Shown in pieces: positions 1 to 9,883 of a stretch of DNA of 40,431 nucleotides. A program made the position numbers and the translations under genes. The stretch's first letter is position 1, and each line of letters opens with the position of its first letter. The notes under the pieces are model-generated. The model made no database searches, was not told the DNA's origin, and saw nothing but the letters and a program-made list of their open reading frames with translations. Source of the stretch: an uncultured Flavobacteriaceae bacterium (GTDB taxonomy: Bacteria > Bacteroidota > Bacteroidia > Flavobacteriales > Flavobacteriaceae); NCBI GenBank assembly GCA_905380995.1, contig CAJPUS010000051.1, positions 1 through 40,431 of the forward strand, in the 5' to 3' direction.

Positions 1-1
1 A

Positions 2-1213
2 AAGTATATAAAGTTTGGAAACACAGATAAGGCTTAAAAATATTTATTATCTGATCCAGATGATAAAAGTAATTATTATTCAGCGCAAGGTTATGACGAT
101 AATATAGCTTGTATATGCAGGGAAAGTGCTTTTACTTTTTATGAAAAAGTGATTGACGAAATATACATTATGTATCAGGAAGCGGGAGTAGAACTCAACA
201 AATTTGGTGTTGCAGCTGACGAACTTCCTTATGGAGCATGGCAAAAGTCACCCATATGTGATAAGTTTATGGAAGATAACTCAATAGCAGGTAATTATAA
301 CGCTTTATATGAAATGATGCAAAAAAGAGTTTACAATAAACTTTCATCGTATGATATAACAATGACTGGATGGGATGATATCTTACTGAAATTAACTGAG
401 AGAAATCAGTCTGAAACCCAAATAAAAGAATTTTTTAAGGGTGATGATATCTTATTATTTGTTTGGAAAAATGATTGGGGTCAAGGAAGACAGGATATGA
501 TTTATAAATATGCAAACCTTGGATATAAAACTGTAATGAGTAATTCAAGTGCATTTTATTTTGATATGGTAGACGATAAAGATCTTGATAATGTAGGTCT
601 TTCCTGGAGTGGTTATGCTGATTATAAAGATATGTGGACTGTTGATGTTTTTGATATTTTTAATGATTCATACGGAGTTAGAAAAAATAATATTTCAAAG
701 GAATATATAGAATCCTCAGAAAAATTAAAATCTAGTAATAGAAATAATATTGTTGGAATTCAGTCTCAAATCTGGAGTGAAACAATCAGAAATGAGGATA
801 TCCTGGACTACATGTTCATGCCAAACATCATAGTTTTTTCTCAAAAAGCATGGTCAAAAGATCCGAAGTGGATGAGCATTCAAAATCAATTGGAAAGAGA
901 GATGACTTTAAACATTGAGTGGAATAAGCTTACAAATACAATTGGTCAGAGAGTTCTTCCTATGATTGAAAATATTTACGGTGGTTTGAGTTATGATCTC
1001 CCTAAACCAGGTGGAATTATTATAAATGACTCTCTTTATGCCAATTCTGCTTTTCCTGGATTAAATATTAAATACACTTTAGATGGTTCTATACCTAATA
1101 ATGAAAGCATGAATTATAAAAATCCGTTTAAATTAAATCCAGATGATATTGTAAACCTCAGATTATTTGATTACAGAGGTAGGGGTGGCTATTCTATCCA
1201 AGTTGATAAGTAA
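2..1213 (+). pseudogene. Beta-N-acetylhexosaminidase (GH20), C-terminal part; gene continues off the left edge and has an in-frame TAA at 35-37
   Basis: Downstream ORF (GTG at 149) has GH20-like GVAADELPYGAW and a chitobiase-type C-terminal segment (YTLDGSIPNN). The same frame upstream reads KYIKFGNTDKA*KYLLSDPDDKSNYYSAQGYDDNIACICRESAFTFYEKV, which looks like GH20 sequence on both sides of the stop. Could be a pseudogene or a sequencing error. Confidence 0.7.
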
Positions 1214-1250
1214 ATTTAGATTCACCAATTATTTTTTTTAACTTTTAGAT

Positions 1251-2336
1251 ATGAGAGGTAGACTTTTATCGATTGATGTTTTAAGAGGAATTACTTTAAT
1301 CTTTATGATAATTGTTAATCAACCTGGTTCATGGGAGAATGTTTTTGAACCATTACTTCATGCAGATTGGAATGGATTAACTCCTACAGACTACATATTC
1401 CCAAACTTTCTCTTTATTGTTGGTGTTTCAATTGTTCTCTCATTAAACAATAAACAAGTTTCATTAAATAGAAATAAAACAATTAAGAAAATTATATGGA
1501 GAGCTTTTAAAATTTATTTAGTAGGTTTATTTTTGTGGGTATTTCCCTCCTTTGACTTTGATAATATAAGGTGGACTGGCGTTCTCCAAAGAATTTCATT
1601 TGTTTTTCTTTTCTCTGCAATGATATACATATTTATAGATAAGAGATATTTAATGTATTTATCTTTTATAACACTATTTTTTTATTGGTTTATAATGTTA
1701 TATATACCAATACCTGGAATTGGTCAACCAGATTTAAGTGTCCCTGAAATAAACATGGCACATTATATTGATAAAAATTATTTACCAGGTGTTATGTGGC
1801 AAGGTACCTGGGATCCTGAGGGAATACTAACTACTATTCCATCAATAATTACTGGTGTTTTTGGTCTAATTGCAGGTACAATACTGACTAGTAGCATAGA
1901 CATTAAAGATAAATTACTTAAACTATTCTATACAGGTTTGATTCTAGTATTTGTTGGTGACTTTTTTAGCTGGTCTTTTCCAATTAATAAAAATTTATGG
2001 AGTACATCATATACTTTTTTGATGGGTGGAATGTCTTTTATGTTAACAGCAGCATTCACCTACTTAATTGATGTTAATGGATACAAAAAGTTTAAAATGT
2101 CTCAAGTTTTTGGAACAAATTCAATTTTTACATATGTATTAGCTGGTGTTCTAGGATCTATATTTTACAGTGATTATATAATTGGAATTCAGCTAAATTT
2201 GATTTTTGTAAATACACTTGTGGATAATGGTATATATCCAAAGATTGCCTCATTACTTTATGCAATTTTGTATGTTATCATAATATATATGCCTGCATAC
2301 TTCTTGTTTAAGAAAAAGATCTTTATAAAGCTTTAG
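1251..2336 (+). CDS. NagX/heparan-alpha-glucosaminide N-acetyltransferase-like membrane acyltransferase (DUF5009-like)
   Basis: N-terminal RLLSIDVLRGITLIFMIIVNQPGSW...HADWNGLTPTDYIFPNFLFIVGVSI typical of the family; multiple TM segments; directly follows the GH20 gene. Confidence 0.8.
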   Translation: MRGRLLSIDVLRGITLIFMIIVNQPGSWENVFEPLLHADWNGLTPTDYIFPNFLFIVGVSIVLSLNNKQVSLNRNKTIKKIIWRAFKIYLVGLFLWVFPSFDFDNIRWTGVLQRISFVFLFSAMIYIFIDKRYLMYLSFITLFFYWFIMLYIPIPGIGQPDLSVPEINMAHYIDKNYLPGVMWQGTWDPEGILTTIPSIITGVFGLIAGTILTSSIDIKDKLLKLFYTGLILVFVGDFFSWSFPINKNLWSTSYTFLMGGMSFMLTAAFTYLIDVNGYKKFKMSQVFGTNSIFTYVLAGVLGSIFYSDYIIGIQLNLIFVNTLVDNGIYPKIASLLYAILYVIIIYMPAYFLFKKKIFIKL

Positions 2337-2764
2337 TTATTGCATTCATCAAATTCTAATAGTTCATCTAAAAAAGATTTATCTGTTTTATAGAAAAACG
2401 AAGTATTACCTCCTGTTGATTTAGATTTTTCAATTATGCTATCATTTACAATAGTGTATAACCAGTTTGAGCCACCAAATTCCTCGGATAGATTTATTTT
2501 TGTTTGATATTTGAATTGTGCATTAACAATAAAATTATTTTCATAAGTATAGCAGTTGAATCCTGAAATATATAGTTCTAAATACTCACCATTTATATTG
2601 TCATTAAATGTCCAAATTGATTGATTATTGTTAGTAGTCCAATAAGTGCCATCAAGACACTCCAGGAAAGTTGAGCATTCAACGGATTTTTCTTTATTTG
2701 AACAGCTGATTGTCAGTAACAAAAATATTAGCCCAATTGATGAATTAAACAAAGACTTTTTCAT
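2333..2764 (-). CDS. Hypothetical lipoprotein
   Basis: 143 aa ORF with signal peptide and lipobox (LLLTISCSN). Confidence 0.65.
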   Translation of the reverse strand: MKKSLFNSSIGLIFLLLTISCSNKEKSVECSTFLECLDGTYWTTNNNQSIWTFNDNINGEYLELYISGFNCYTYENNFIVNAQFKYQTKINLSEEFGGSNWLYTIVNDSIIEKSKSTGGNTSFFYKTDKSFLDELLEFDECNN

Positions 2765-2765
2765 A

Positions 2766-4892
2766 TTAATTTATGTAAGGAACTTGTTCAATGGCTAAAT
2801 TTATATTAGTTTCTGGTCTTTGGCAAGTTTTGTTCTGACAAACATAAATATAAGTTTCATCTTCAAAAAATCTGTCAATAAATAACGGTAAATCACTTTC
2901 AGACTTTGATTGAACAACAATAGTATTAGGAGAAAAGTAATTAGTTATCTTATCAGTAATAACTTTTGATTCAGGACCAATAATTGCAATTTCATAAAAT
3001 GATTCAACTCTGTTAAGGATATTGTTGGCCCATACTGAATATGAGTTAATATTATCATCAATTACGCTTTGAACAGAGCTAACCATCTTGTCTGACAAAT
3101 TAAGATATTCATCATCAAAATTTACATGTCCAATGTTAAAAAGTTGTTCTGCAATTATTGAATTTGGTGATGGAATCACTCCATCGTCAACACTAATTAG
3201 TTTTGTGAATAATTCTTCATTATTACTATATCTTAAAAGATCAGATTCATCATCTTTGAAAATATTAATTGCATCATCAATAATTTTTTTAGAAAAATTA
3301 AAGTATGATTCTTCACCTGTCGCTTGAAAAAGCCTCATTGATGCTTTAGCTAGGTATGCATAATCTTCAAGTACCCCATCCTGGAACTGATTTTCCTTAT
3401 ATGTGTGAATAAGTTTATTTCTTTTAAAGGACTTTGTCTTTAATTCTTCAAACATAGCTATTGCTTTGTTTAAATAATCTTGGTTATTCAATGCTTCAAA
3501 AGCGTCAATAAGTCCAGTGATTGCAAGTGAATTCCATGAAACAATTATCTTATCATCTATTCTTGGTTTTGTTCTGTTATCTTTTATTTCGATGATATTA
3601 GATTCCCATATTCTTTTTAATGATAATAACTCAGATTTTGATAAATTATTTACTTTTAACCAATCGGTTTCATAATTATTTTTATTTGGTAACAAAAGAT
3701 ATCTATTATCTTCCCATGAATTATTAATATCAATATTATAATAACTTGTAAAAATCTTAAAATCAGTATTTTTAGAGATAAAGTCTAATTCCTTTCTATT
3801 AAAAGAATAATATTTTCCCTCTTCACCATCAGTGTCTGCATCCATTGCTGCATAGTACAGCCCTTCTTTGGAGGACATTTTTGAATCTAGGAAGTTAATT
3901 GTTTTAATTACTATATCCTTATAGTATTCATCCTTATATAATTTATGAGCTAAGGAATAAATGCTAATCATTTGTGCTTGATCGTACAACATTTTTTCAA
4001 AGTGAGGAATTTTCCATTCACTATCAACAGTATACCTGAAAAATCCACCCTCGATAAAATCATTTAGACCACTAGTTGAAATAATATCAAGGGTCTTTTT
4101 TACGTGATTAAATACTGCTTTATCTCCATACACGCGAGCATAATTAAGAAGAAAAATGTATTTAGAGGGTGAGACAAACTTTTGTTGAGCTGAATCACCT
4201 CCATAATTAATATCCCATTTCTCTTTCCAATTCTCAATATTCTTCTTTAAGAATCCTGAATTAAAATCACTTATTTCATCACGCTTATAAATAGTATTAA
4301 CATCAGTAACACCATTTTTTACATTTTTAGCTAACTCCTTAAGACCATCATAGTTATCCTTTTTTAGTCTTATAATTCTCTTTAAAATATCATCCCATTG
4401 AGATGTAGTATGATATGTTCCAGCATATATTGGACTACCATCTGGAAGAGTAATTACATTTAAAGGCCAACCTCCCATTCCTGTCATTAATTGTGAGGCA
4501 GTCATATATGCTTGATCAACATCTGGATTTTCTTCTCTATCTACTTTTATGTTGATGAAGTTTTTATTCATAATACTAGCAATTGAATCATTTGCAAATG
4601 TCTCATCTTCCATAACATGACACCAATGGCAACTTGAATACCCAATACTTATTACGAGTAGTTTATCAAGTTGTTGAGAAACATCAAATAATGAGTTAGA
4701 CCATCTTTGCCAATTGATTGGGTTTTTAGCATGTTGTTTAAGATAAAGACTAGTTTCTTTGCTAAGCTGATTTTTATTTATATTGTTAGTATTCACCTCA
4801 GGGTTACATGAATAAAAAGTAAATAAAATTAGTATATAAAAACTTACTTTAACAAAATGATAAATTTTAATATCAATATTTTTTTTATTCAT
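2766..4892 (-). CDS. DUF255 thioredoxin-domain protein (YyaL/SPATA20-like), lipoprotein
   Basis: KQHAKNPINWQRW, SSCHWCHVMEDETF, MGGWPLNVITLPDGSPIYAGTY, HFEKMLYDQAQM motifs. ORF open to 4940; start at MNKKNIDIK (4892) gives a better lipoprotein signal. Confidence 0.88.
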   Translation of the reverse strand: MNKKNIDIKIYHFVKVSFYILILFTFYSCNPEVNTNNINKNQLSKETSLYLKQHAKNPINWQRWSNSLFDVSQQLDKLLVISIGYSSCHWCHVMEDETFANDSIASIMNKNFINIKVDREENPDVDQAYMTASQLMTGMGGWPLNVITLPDGSPIYAGTYHTTSQWDDILKRIIRLKKDNYDGLKELAKNVKNGVTDVNTIYKRDEISDFNSGFLKKNIENWKEKWDINYGGDSAQQKFVSPSKYIFLLNYARVYGDKAVFNHVKKTLDIISTSGLNDFIEGGFFRYTVDSEWKIPHFEKMLYDQAQMISIYSLAHKLYKDEYYKDIVIKTINFLDSKMSSKEGLYYAAMDADTDGEEGKYYSFNRKELDFISKNTDFKIFTSYYNIDINNSWEDNRYLLLPNKNNYETDWLKVNNLSKSELLSLKRIWESNIIEIKDNRTKPRIDDKIIVSWNSLAITGLIDAFEALNNQDYLNKAIAMFEELKTKSFKRNKLIHTYKENQFQDGVLEDYAYLAKASMRLFQATGEESYFNFSKKIIDDAINIFKDDESDLLRYSNNEELFTKLISVDDGVIPSPNSIIAEQLFNIGHVNFDDEYLNLSDKMVSSVQSVIDDNINSYSVWANNILNRVESFYEIAIIGPESKVITDKITNYFSPNTIVVQSKSESDLPLFIDRFFEDETYIYVCQNKTCQRPETNINLAIEQVPYIN

Positions 4893-5026
4893 AATTAAAA
4901 ATTTCGTAATAAAAGACATTTTTTTTTTCAGAATTAGCAAATCTTAAAAAAAAAATTATCATTGGTAATTTTTAAATATATCAAATTATAATTTAGCATT
5001 ATAGAATTAAACGTTAGTTTATATAC

Positions 5027-5041
5027 ACTACTTGAAGTAGT
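5027..5041. promoter_or_regulatory. Small dyad ACTACTT-G-AAGTAGT, possible operator
   Basis: Perfect 7-bp inverted repeat around one base in the intergenic region upstream of the DUF255 gene; may be chance. Confidence 0.2.
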
Positions 5042-5053
5042 ATCTGATTTGCA

Positions 5054-5087
5054 AAACCTGCCTTTTTATGGTTTTTTAGGCAGGTTT
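5054..5087. terminator. Rho-independent-like terminator (AAACCTGCCT...AGGCAGGTTT)
   Basis: 10-bp perfect inverted repeat with 14-nt loop and flanking A/T tracts, at the end of the minus-strand DUF411 unit. Confidence 0.75.
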
Positions 5088-5089
5088 TT

Positions 5090-5344
5090 TTATGGACAAT
5101 ATTTATCTCCACTGTTAACTGAATCATACGTATCCTTATCAACTTTTCCTGATCCATATGGATCTGGAACACCAGAAGTTAAATTATTATTACCTGAATT
5201 ATTATAAGATCTGTTAAATTCTCCTCTATTTTGTAAAAGTAAATAGTATTCACCATTTATAAACCTCTTATCTTCAATTGTGTAACATCTTTCTTTTTCA
5301 CATGAAAAAATAAACATAAGTATTAGAGAATAAAAAATTCTCAT
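5090..5344 (-). CDS. Small hypothetical lipoprotein
   Basis: MRIFYSLILMFIFSCEKERC... signal/lipobox; ORF track start at 5365 is longer but overlaps the preceding gene. Confidence 0.5.
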   Translation of the reverse strand: MRIFYSLILMFIFSCEKERCYTIEDKRFINGEYYLLLQNRGEFNRSYNNSGNNNLTSGVPDPYGSGKVDKDTYDSVNSGDKYCP

Positions 5345-5346
5345 TA

Positions 5347-5784
5347 TTATTCGTATTGTTTCCAAATAGAAGTAGAACCATCGTTGTTTACTGCGAGAAC
5401 ATCAAATTTTGCTCTCTCATTAATTGTCTCCATTCCAGGTACATTTGTACCAGCTGGCATCCCAGGTACAGTGATACCTTTAATATCAGGTCTCTCATTT
5501 AATAACTTAGTAATCGCGTCATATGGTACATGTCCTTCAATAAAATATCCACCGATAAATCCAGTGTGACATGATGAAAGACCCATATCAATTCCAGCTT
5601 CTACTTTTTTAGTATACATGTCATTGGTTTTAATGGCTTCTACATTCATACCATTATTTTCCATATTAGTTACCCATCCTGAACAGCAGCCACAAGTTGG
5701 TGATTGGTAAACTACAAGTTTTTCTTTTGTATCTTCAGAGCATGAAAGCAAAAGAAGAGTTAAGCATAAAATTATTTTTTTCAT
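5347..5784 (-). CDS. DUF411 domain-containing (putative metal-binding) lipoprotein
   Basis: VVYQSPTCGCCSGWVTNMENNG...SSCHTGFIGGYFIEGHVPYDAI...GITVPGMPAGTNVPGM; start MKKIILCLTLLLLSC. Confidence 0.88.
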   Translation of the reverse strand: MKKIILCLTLLLLSCSEDTKEKLVVYQSPTCGCCSGWVTNMENNGMNVEAIKTNDMYTKKVEAGIDMGLSSCHTGFIGGYFIEGHVPYDAITKLLNERPDIKGITVPGMPAGTNVPGMETINERAKFDVLAVNNDGSTSIWKQYE

Positions 5785-5810
5785 ACTGCAAATATCGTTT
5801 TTTTTTATAA

Positions 5811-6428
5811 ATGGAACTAAATCAGGAAACGTTAAAAAAAGCATATAATTATCTTTCTAAAGATTCATGCCTTAATCATCTAATAATTAGGTTTTCTCAA
5901 GAAATTGATATTTTAGAGAGATTTAATGAAAATTATTCTCTTGCTTTGTCATATTTAATAATTGAGCAGCAAGTTAGTTTCAAAGCTGCAATTACAATTA
6001 AAAGAAGATTTATTGAAAAAATTGATAAGCTTTCTAATAATCAGATAATGAATTTAAGTGACAAAAATCTTCAATCGATTGGTATATCATTTAGAAAAGC
6101 TACTTATATTAAAAATGTTTTTAAGTACTTCAATGACTCTAATTATAATTTTAATGATGCTACCAACCAAGAAGTAATAAAAGAATTAACAAAGATTAAA
6201 GGGATTGGAGTATGGTCATCAGAAATGTTTTTGATTTTTGTTCTCATGAGAATAAATATATTCTCTAAAGGCGATCTAGCTTTAATGAATAGTTTAAAAA
6301 TCAATTATAAAATTGATATAAAAGATGACTCTAAAGTAAATCCTTTAATAGAGTCCTGGTCACCATTTAAAAGTGTTGCTTCACTTCTTCTTTGGAAATC
6401 AATTGAGGAAAGGTATTTCTTCACATAA
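5811..6428 (+). CDS. DNA-3-methyladenine glycosylase II-like (AlkA-type HhH-GPD)
   Basis: IIEQQVSFKAA, helix-hairpin-helix LTKIKGIGVWSSEMFL and FSKGDLALMNSL with the expected catalytic Asp position. Confidence 0.82.
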   Translation: MELNQETLKKAYNYLSKDSCLNHLIIRFSQEIDILERFNENYSLALSYLIIEQQVSFKAAITIKRRFIEKIDKLSNNQIMNLSDKNLQSIGISFRKATYIKNVFKYFNDSNYNFNDATNQEVIKELTKIKGIGVWSSEMFLIFVLMRINIFSKGDLALMNSLKINYKIDIKDDSKVNPLIESWSPFKSVASLLLWKSIEERYFFT

Positions 6429-6443
6429 TTATTAAATTTACAA

Positions 6444-6638
6444 ATGGACAATTTAAAAGACAAAATATTAAATATCTATTATGATTTGATGTCTCATCCA
6501 TTGATTTCAATTATTATAAGAGTTGTTTTTGTTTGTATTATTTTAATTTTACTAGCCTATTTTCTGTTTTATGCGATTATTTTTACTGTAATTTTAGTTC
6601 CCATATATTATATTTGGAAATATTTTAATTCAAACTAA
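6444..6638 (+). CDS. Small membrane protein, unknown
   Basis: 64 aa, two hydrophobic segments, packed between flanking CDSs. Confidence 0.5.
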   Translation: MDNLKDKILNIYYDLMSHPLISIIIRVVFVCIILILLAYFLFYAIIFTVILVPIYYIWKYFNSN

Positions 6639-6932
6639 ATGAAAATATTATCATCAAAAGATATAGAGTCACACTTATTAATTCTGAAAGGATGGGAAGA
6701 AAGTAATGGTGTATTGAGTATTAGTTATAAACTTGGATCTTTCATGGAAGCAATTAGCTTTGTTAATCTTATTTGTGATAAATCAGAAAAAATTGATCAT
6801 CATCCAAAAATTACAATTGATTATGATACTGTAATTTTTAAATTAACAACCCATAGTGTAAAAGGTTTAACATCATTAGATATTGAATTAGCTAAATTTA
6901 TTCAAGAAACTTTTAATGAACTATTCTCTTAA
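6639..6932 (+). CDS. 4a-hydroxytetrahydrobiopterin dehydratase (PCD)
   Basis: GWEESNGVLSISYKLGSFMEAISFVNLI...KIDHHPKITIDYDTVIFKLTTHSVKGLTSLDIELA. Confidence 0.9.
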   Translation: MKILSSKDIESHLLILKGWEESNGVLSISYKLGSFMEAISFVNLICDKSEKIDHHPKITIDYDTVIFKLTTHSVKGLTSLDIELAKFIQETFNELFS

Positions 6933-8298
6933 TATTAATAGGTTAATATTATTAATTATTGTAACATTTCATTATTCATGCAGTAAACAAGAATCTTTTA
7001 ATAATAGTGAACTTACTACAGTTATGTTGGAAAATCCTAGTGTTAACTTCCCAACCATGAAAATTAACACTAATGGTAGGCAAATAGTAGATGAGCCAAA
7101 AGTAATGGCAGACCTTCTTGTAATTGAAGATAATAGTCAATCCAATTATAAAATTGGAATTGAAATTAGAGGAAGTTCATCTCAAATTTTTCCAAAAAAA
7201 TCATATGGATTTGAGTCAAAAAATTCAAATTATACTCAAGACTTAGATGTAAGTATTGGAGGTTTTCCAGCTGAGGAGGATTGGATTCTTTATGGGCCAT
7301 ACACCGATAAATCATTAATCAGAAACAAGCTTGCTTTTGATTTATCAAATAGTATAGGTTTTAAAGCAAGTAATACTAAATTCTATAATTTGTTTGTTAA
7401 TGATGAAAATAAAGGTCTATATGTACTTATGGAAAAAATTAAGAGGGATATAAACAGAGTTAATATTTCTAAATTTGAGGAAAATTCAGATTTTGGTGGT
7501 TTTATTATAAAAATTGATAAACCAACTAGTGAGGGAGCAAACTGCAATACTTGCTATAATGAATCATTTTCATTTAGATCAAATTATGATACTAAAGGAA
7601 ATGTTTCTGATTATTCTGAAATTTATTTCATATATCATTATCCTAAGCCTAGTGAGATTAATAATAATCAAAAACAGTATATAATTTCTTTTATAAATAG
7701 TTTTGAATCAATACTAGCAAAAGATAACTTTGATTTCTCAGAAAGTCCTGATTACCTAAATTTTATTGATATTGAAAGTTTTATTGATTTTTTTATAATT
7801 AATGAAATTACAAAAAACATAGATGGTTATAGATTAAGTACCTTTCTATATAAAGATCCTTCACAAAAACTAAAAATGGGTCCAATATGGGACTTTAATT
7901 TAGCATTTGGAAATGCAAATTATTGTGAAGGCAATAAAGCAACGGGCTGGGGGTATAAATTTAATTCAGTATGTCCAGGTGATATTTGGCAAATACCTTT
8001 TTGGTGGGATAGATTGATGGAAAGTGAACATTTTAAAGATAGACTAAAAAATAGATGGGAAGAGCTCAGACAGAACAAATTAAGTAATAATAATATAAAT
8101 AATATTATTGACTCACATGTAAAATATCTGTCAAATAATAACATAATAAATGAAAACTTTATTTATTGGCCAATTCTTGGTAAATGGGTATGGCCAAACT
8201 CTTTTGTTGGAAATAGTCATGGTGAAGAAATCACTTTCATGAAAGAGTGGATAGACAGAAGATTAAGTTGGCTAGATCAACATATGGGATTTCTCTAA
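6916..8298 (+). CDS. CotH kinase family lipoprotein
   Basis: IEIRGSSSQIFPKKSYGFE, EDWILYGPYTDKSLIRNKLAF, VLMEKIKRDINRVNI, GPIWDFNLAFGNANY. Confidence 0.85.
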   Translation: MNYSLNINRLILLIIVTFHYSCSKQESFNNSELTTVMLENPSVNFPTMKINTNGRQIVDEPKVMADLLVIEDNSQSNYKIGIEIRGSSSQIFPKKSYGFESKNSNYTQDLDVSIGGFPAEEDWILYGPYTDKSLIRNKLAFDLSNSIGFKASNTKFYNLFVNDENKGLYVLMEKIKRDINRVNISKFEENSDFGGFIIKIDKPTSEGANCNTCYNESFSFRSNYDTKGNVSDYSEIYFIYHYPKPSEINNNQKQYIISFINSFESILAKDNFDFSESPDYLNFIDIESFIDFFIINEITKNIDGYRLSTFLYKDPSQKLKMGPIWDFNLAFGNANYCEGNKATGWGYKFNSVCPGDIWQIPFWWDRLMESEHFKDRLKNRWEELRQNKLSNNNINNIIDSHVKYLSNNNIINENFIYWPILGKWVWPNSFVGNSHGEEITFMKEWIDRRLSWLDQHMGFL

Positions 8299-9149
8299 GG
8301 TACTCTTTTGCCTACACTTGCTTCTAAAAGCTCAAACCAGTCAATTAAATCAATCTGAATTTTAAGTGATTTTATGCTTTTCCTCATTCTATTTGTTTTT
8401 GTAGTTCCAATGACTGGATAGATTTTAGATGGATGATTTAATAACCAGCAAACAAGTAATTGATAATCAGTACATTTATATTTATTCTTTAGCTTGTCTA
8501 CTACTTTCTTTAGCTTGTTATTCTCATCTTTAAAGTATGAGCCAAGTGGGCTATAAGCCATTGGTAAAATATTATTTGCCTGCATGTACTCTAATGTTCC
8601 ATCGAACATATGATCAACATGGGTAATAGATAAGTTTATTTGATTATATAATATCTCAACTTTTCCTCTTAAAATTTCCATTTGACTAGTAGTAAAATTT
8701 GAAACACCAAAACTTTTAATTTTACCGCTTTTAATTAGACTATTTATTGTATTTGCTATAACGGATGAATCCATTAGTGGGCTCGGTCTATGAAGTAAAA
8801 GGCAATCTAGGTAATCAGTTTTAAGATATTTTAAAGAATTGTTTACAGATTTTATAATATGACCTTCTGAGTAGTTATAATGCTTAATTTTAATTGGCAA
8901 CTTTTCACTTGGATACATTATCCCACATTTAGATATAAAAAAAACATCTTCTCTTTTAATCCCTGAGTCTTTAAAGGCATCTCCAAATGATTTCTCAGTA
9001 GTATAACCACCATATATGTCAGCATGATCAAATGAGTTAATCCCAGAATCAAATGACTCAGAAATCAATTGACGCATCTCATGCTTGGAATAATTAACTC
9101 CCCAAGTACCCCAGTTCATAGTTCCTGAAATTATTCTTGATAAATTCAT
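8295..9149 (-). CDS. Aldo/keto reductase
   Basis: GTMNWGTWG...INSFDHADIYGGYTTEKSFG...DYLDCLLLHRPSP...KSFGVSNFTTSQM...YSPLG...PVIGTTKTNR. Confidence 0.9.
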   Translation of the reverse strand: MNLSRIISGTMNWGTWGVNYSKHEMRQLISESFDSGINSFDHADIYGGYTTEKSFGDAFKDSGIKREDVFFISKCGIMYPSEKLPIKIKHYNYSEGHIIKSVNNSLKYLKTDYLDCLLLHRPSPLMDSSVIANTINSLIKSGKIKSFGVSNFTTSQMEILRGKVEILYNQINLSITHVDHMFDGTLEYMQANNILPMAYSPLGSYFKDENNKLKKVVDKLKNKYKCTDYQLLVCWLLNHPSKIYPVIGTTKTNRMRKSIKSLKIQIDLIDWFELLEASVGKRVP

Positions 9150-9598
9150 CCTTGAAATGGAATTGAGGAATGATGAAGATTTATTTTCAATAGTCCGTTG
9201 ACTTTCTTGTATCCAAAAGAGAATTCAGCTTTAATTTTAGAATTTTTATTTTCAAAAGTGTAGTTGCCCATGGCAAGCGCAAATTCACTATTTAAAATAA
9301 TATCTGAGTTTTTAAATGTAATTTTGTGCCAATTTGCTAGTGCAAACCCATTATCTTCTAAACATTTTCTATTGTCTCCCGAGATAAAATATGAAGTTGC
9401 AGATTCTTTATCATTCCTAAATTGAACAATTTTCGCCTTAGTTGGTTTAAAAAGAACCAGATTATCAAAATCATATAACCTATCTAAAAAATCACTTACA
9501 AAGATTTCAAGTGAGACTCTATCTTCTGATATTTCGCCCATTTTAATGATACCATCTGACCATGATTTTTGAGCTTTAATGATATCTTCTTCTGTCAT
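9146..9598 (-). CDS. SnoaL/DUF4440-like protein, function unknown
   Basis: Start MTEEDIIKAQ (9598) preferred over track start; FKPTKAKIVQFRNDKESATSYFISGDNRKCLEDNGFALANWHKITF pattern. Confidence 0.55.
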   Translation of the reverse strand: MTEEDIIKAQKSWSDGIIKMGEISEDRVSLEIFVSDFLDRLYDFDNLVLFKPTKAKIVQFRNDKESATSYFISGDNRKCLEDNGFALANWHKITFKNSDIILNSEFALAMGNYTFENKNSKIKAEFSFGYKKVNGLLKINLHHSSIPFQG

Positions 9599-9623
9599 AT
9601 AGTTAAATATATAAAATGTTACA

Positions 9624-9809
9624 TTACTGTTCAATTGAATCAGCCGAAAAACCTGTAATATCATTTCCATTTGAAGAATAAGATACTTGTATTGGATTAC
9701 AACAAACTTCACAATCCTCAATGTATGAGTCTGTAAAAACAGATTTATCAAATATCATGGAAATTTCCACCCAACAATATGGGCATTGAAAGAAAAACTC
9801 TTCTGTCAT
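9624..9809 (-). CDS. CPXCG-motif cysteine-rich protein
   Basis: FFFQCPYCWVEISMIFDKSVFTDSYIEDCEVCCNPIQV, two Cys pairs. Confidence 0.78.
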   Translation of the reverse strand: MTEEFFFQCPYCWVEISMIFDKSVFTDSYIEDCEVCCNPIQVSYSSNGNDITGFSADSIEQ

Positions 9810-9883
9810 GAGAAAAAACTCATTAATACACTGAAAAGAAACATTACTATAAATAAAATTAAAAAAGGTCTAAAGAATTGCAT
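9806..9883 (-). CDS. 25-aa hydrophobic membrane peptide ORF, not in ORF track
   Basis: MQFFRPFLILFIVMFLFSVLMSFFS*; stop overlaps the ATG of the CPXCG gene (ATGA). Confidence 0.45.
   Translation of the reverse strand: MQFFRPFLILFIVMFLFSVLMSFFS

Noticed and set aside
3088-3327. Antisense ORF (79 aa) in the DUF255 gene
   Set aside because: Fully inside a well-supported CDS; no recognisable motif
5384-5569. Antisense ORF (61 aa) in the DUF411 gene
   Set aside because: Shadow ORF opposite a clear DUF411 domain
7920-8144. Antisense ORF (74 aa) in the CotH gene
   Set aside because: Shadow ORF opposite a recognised family
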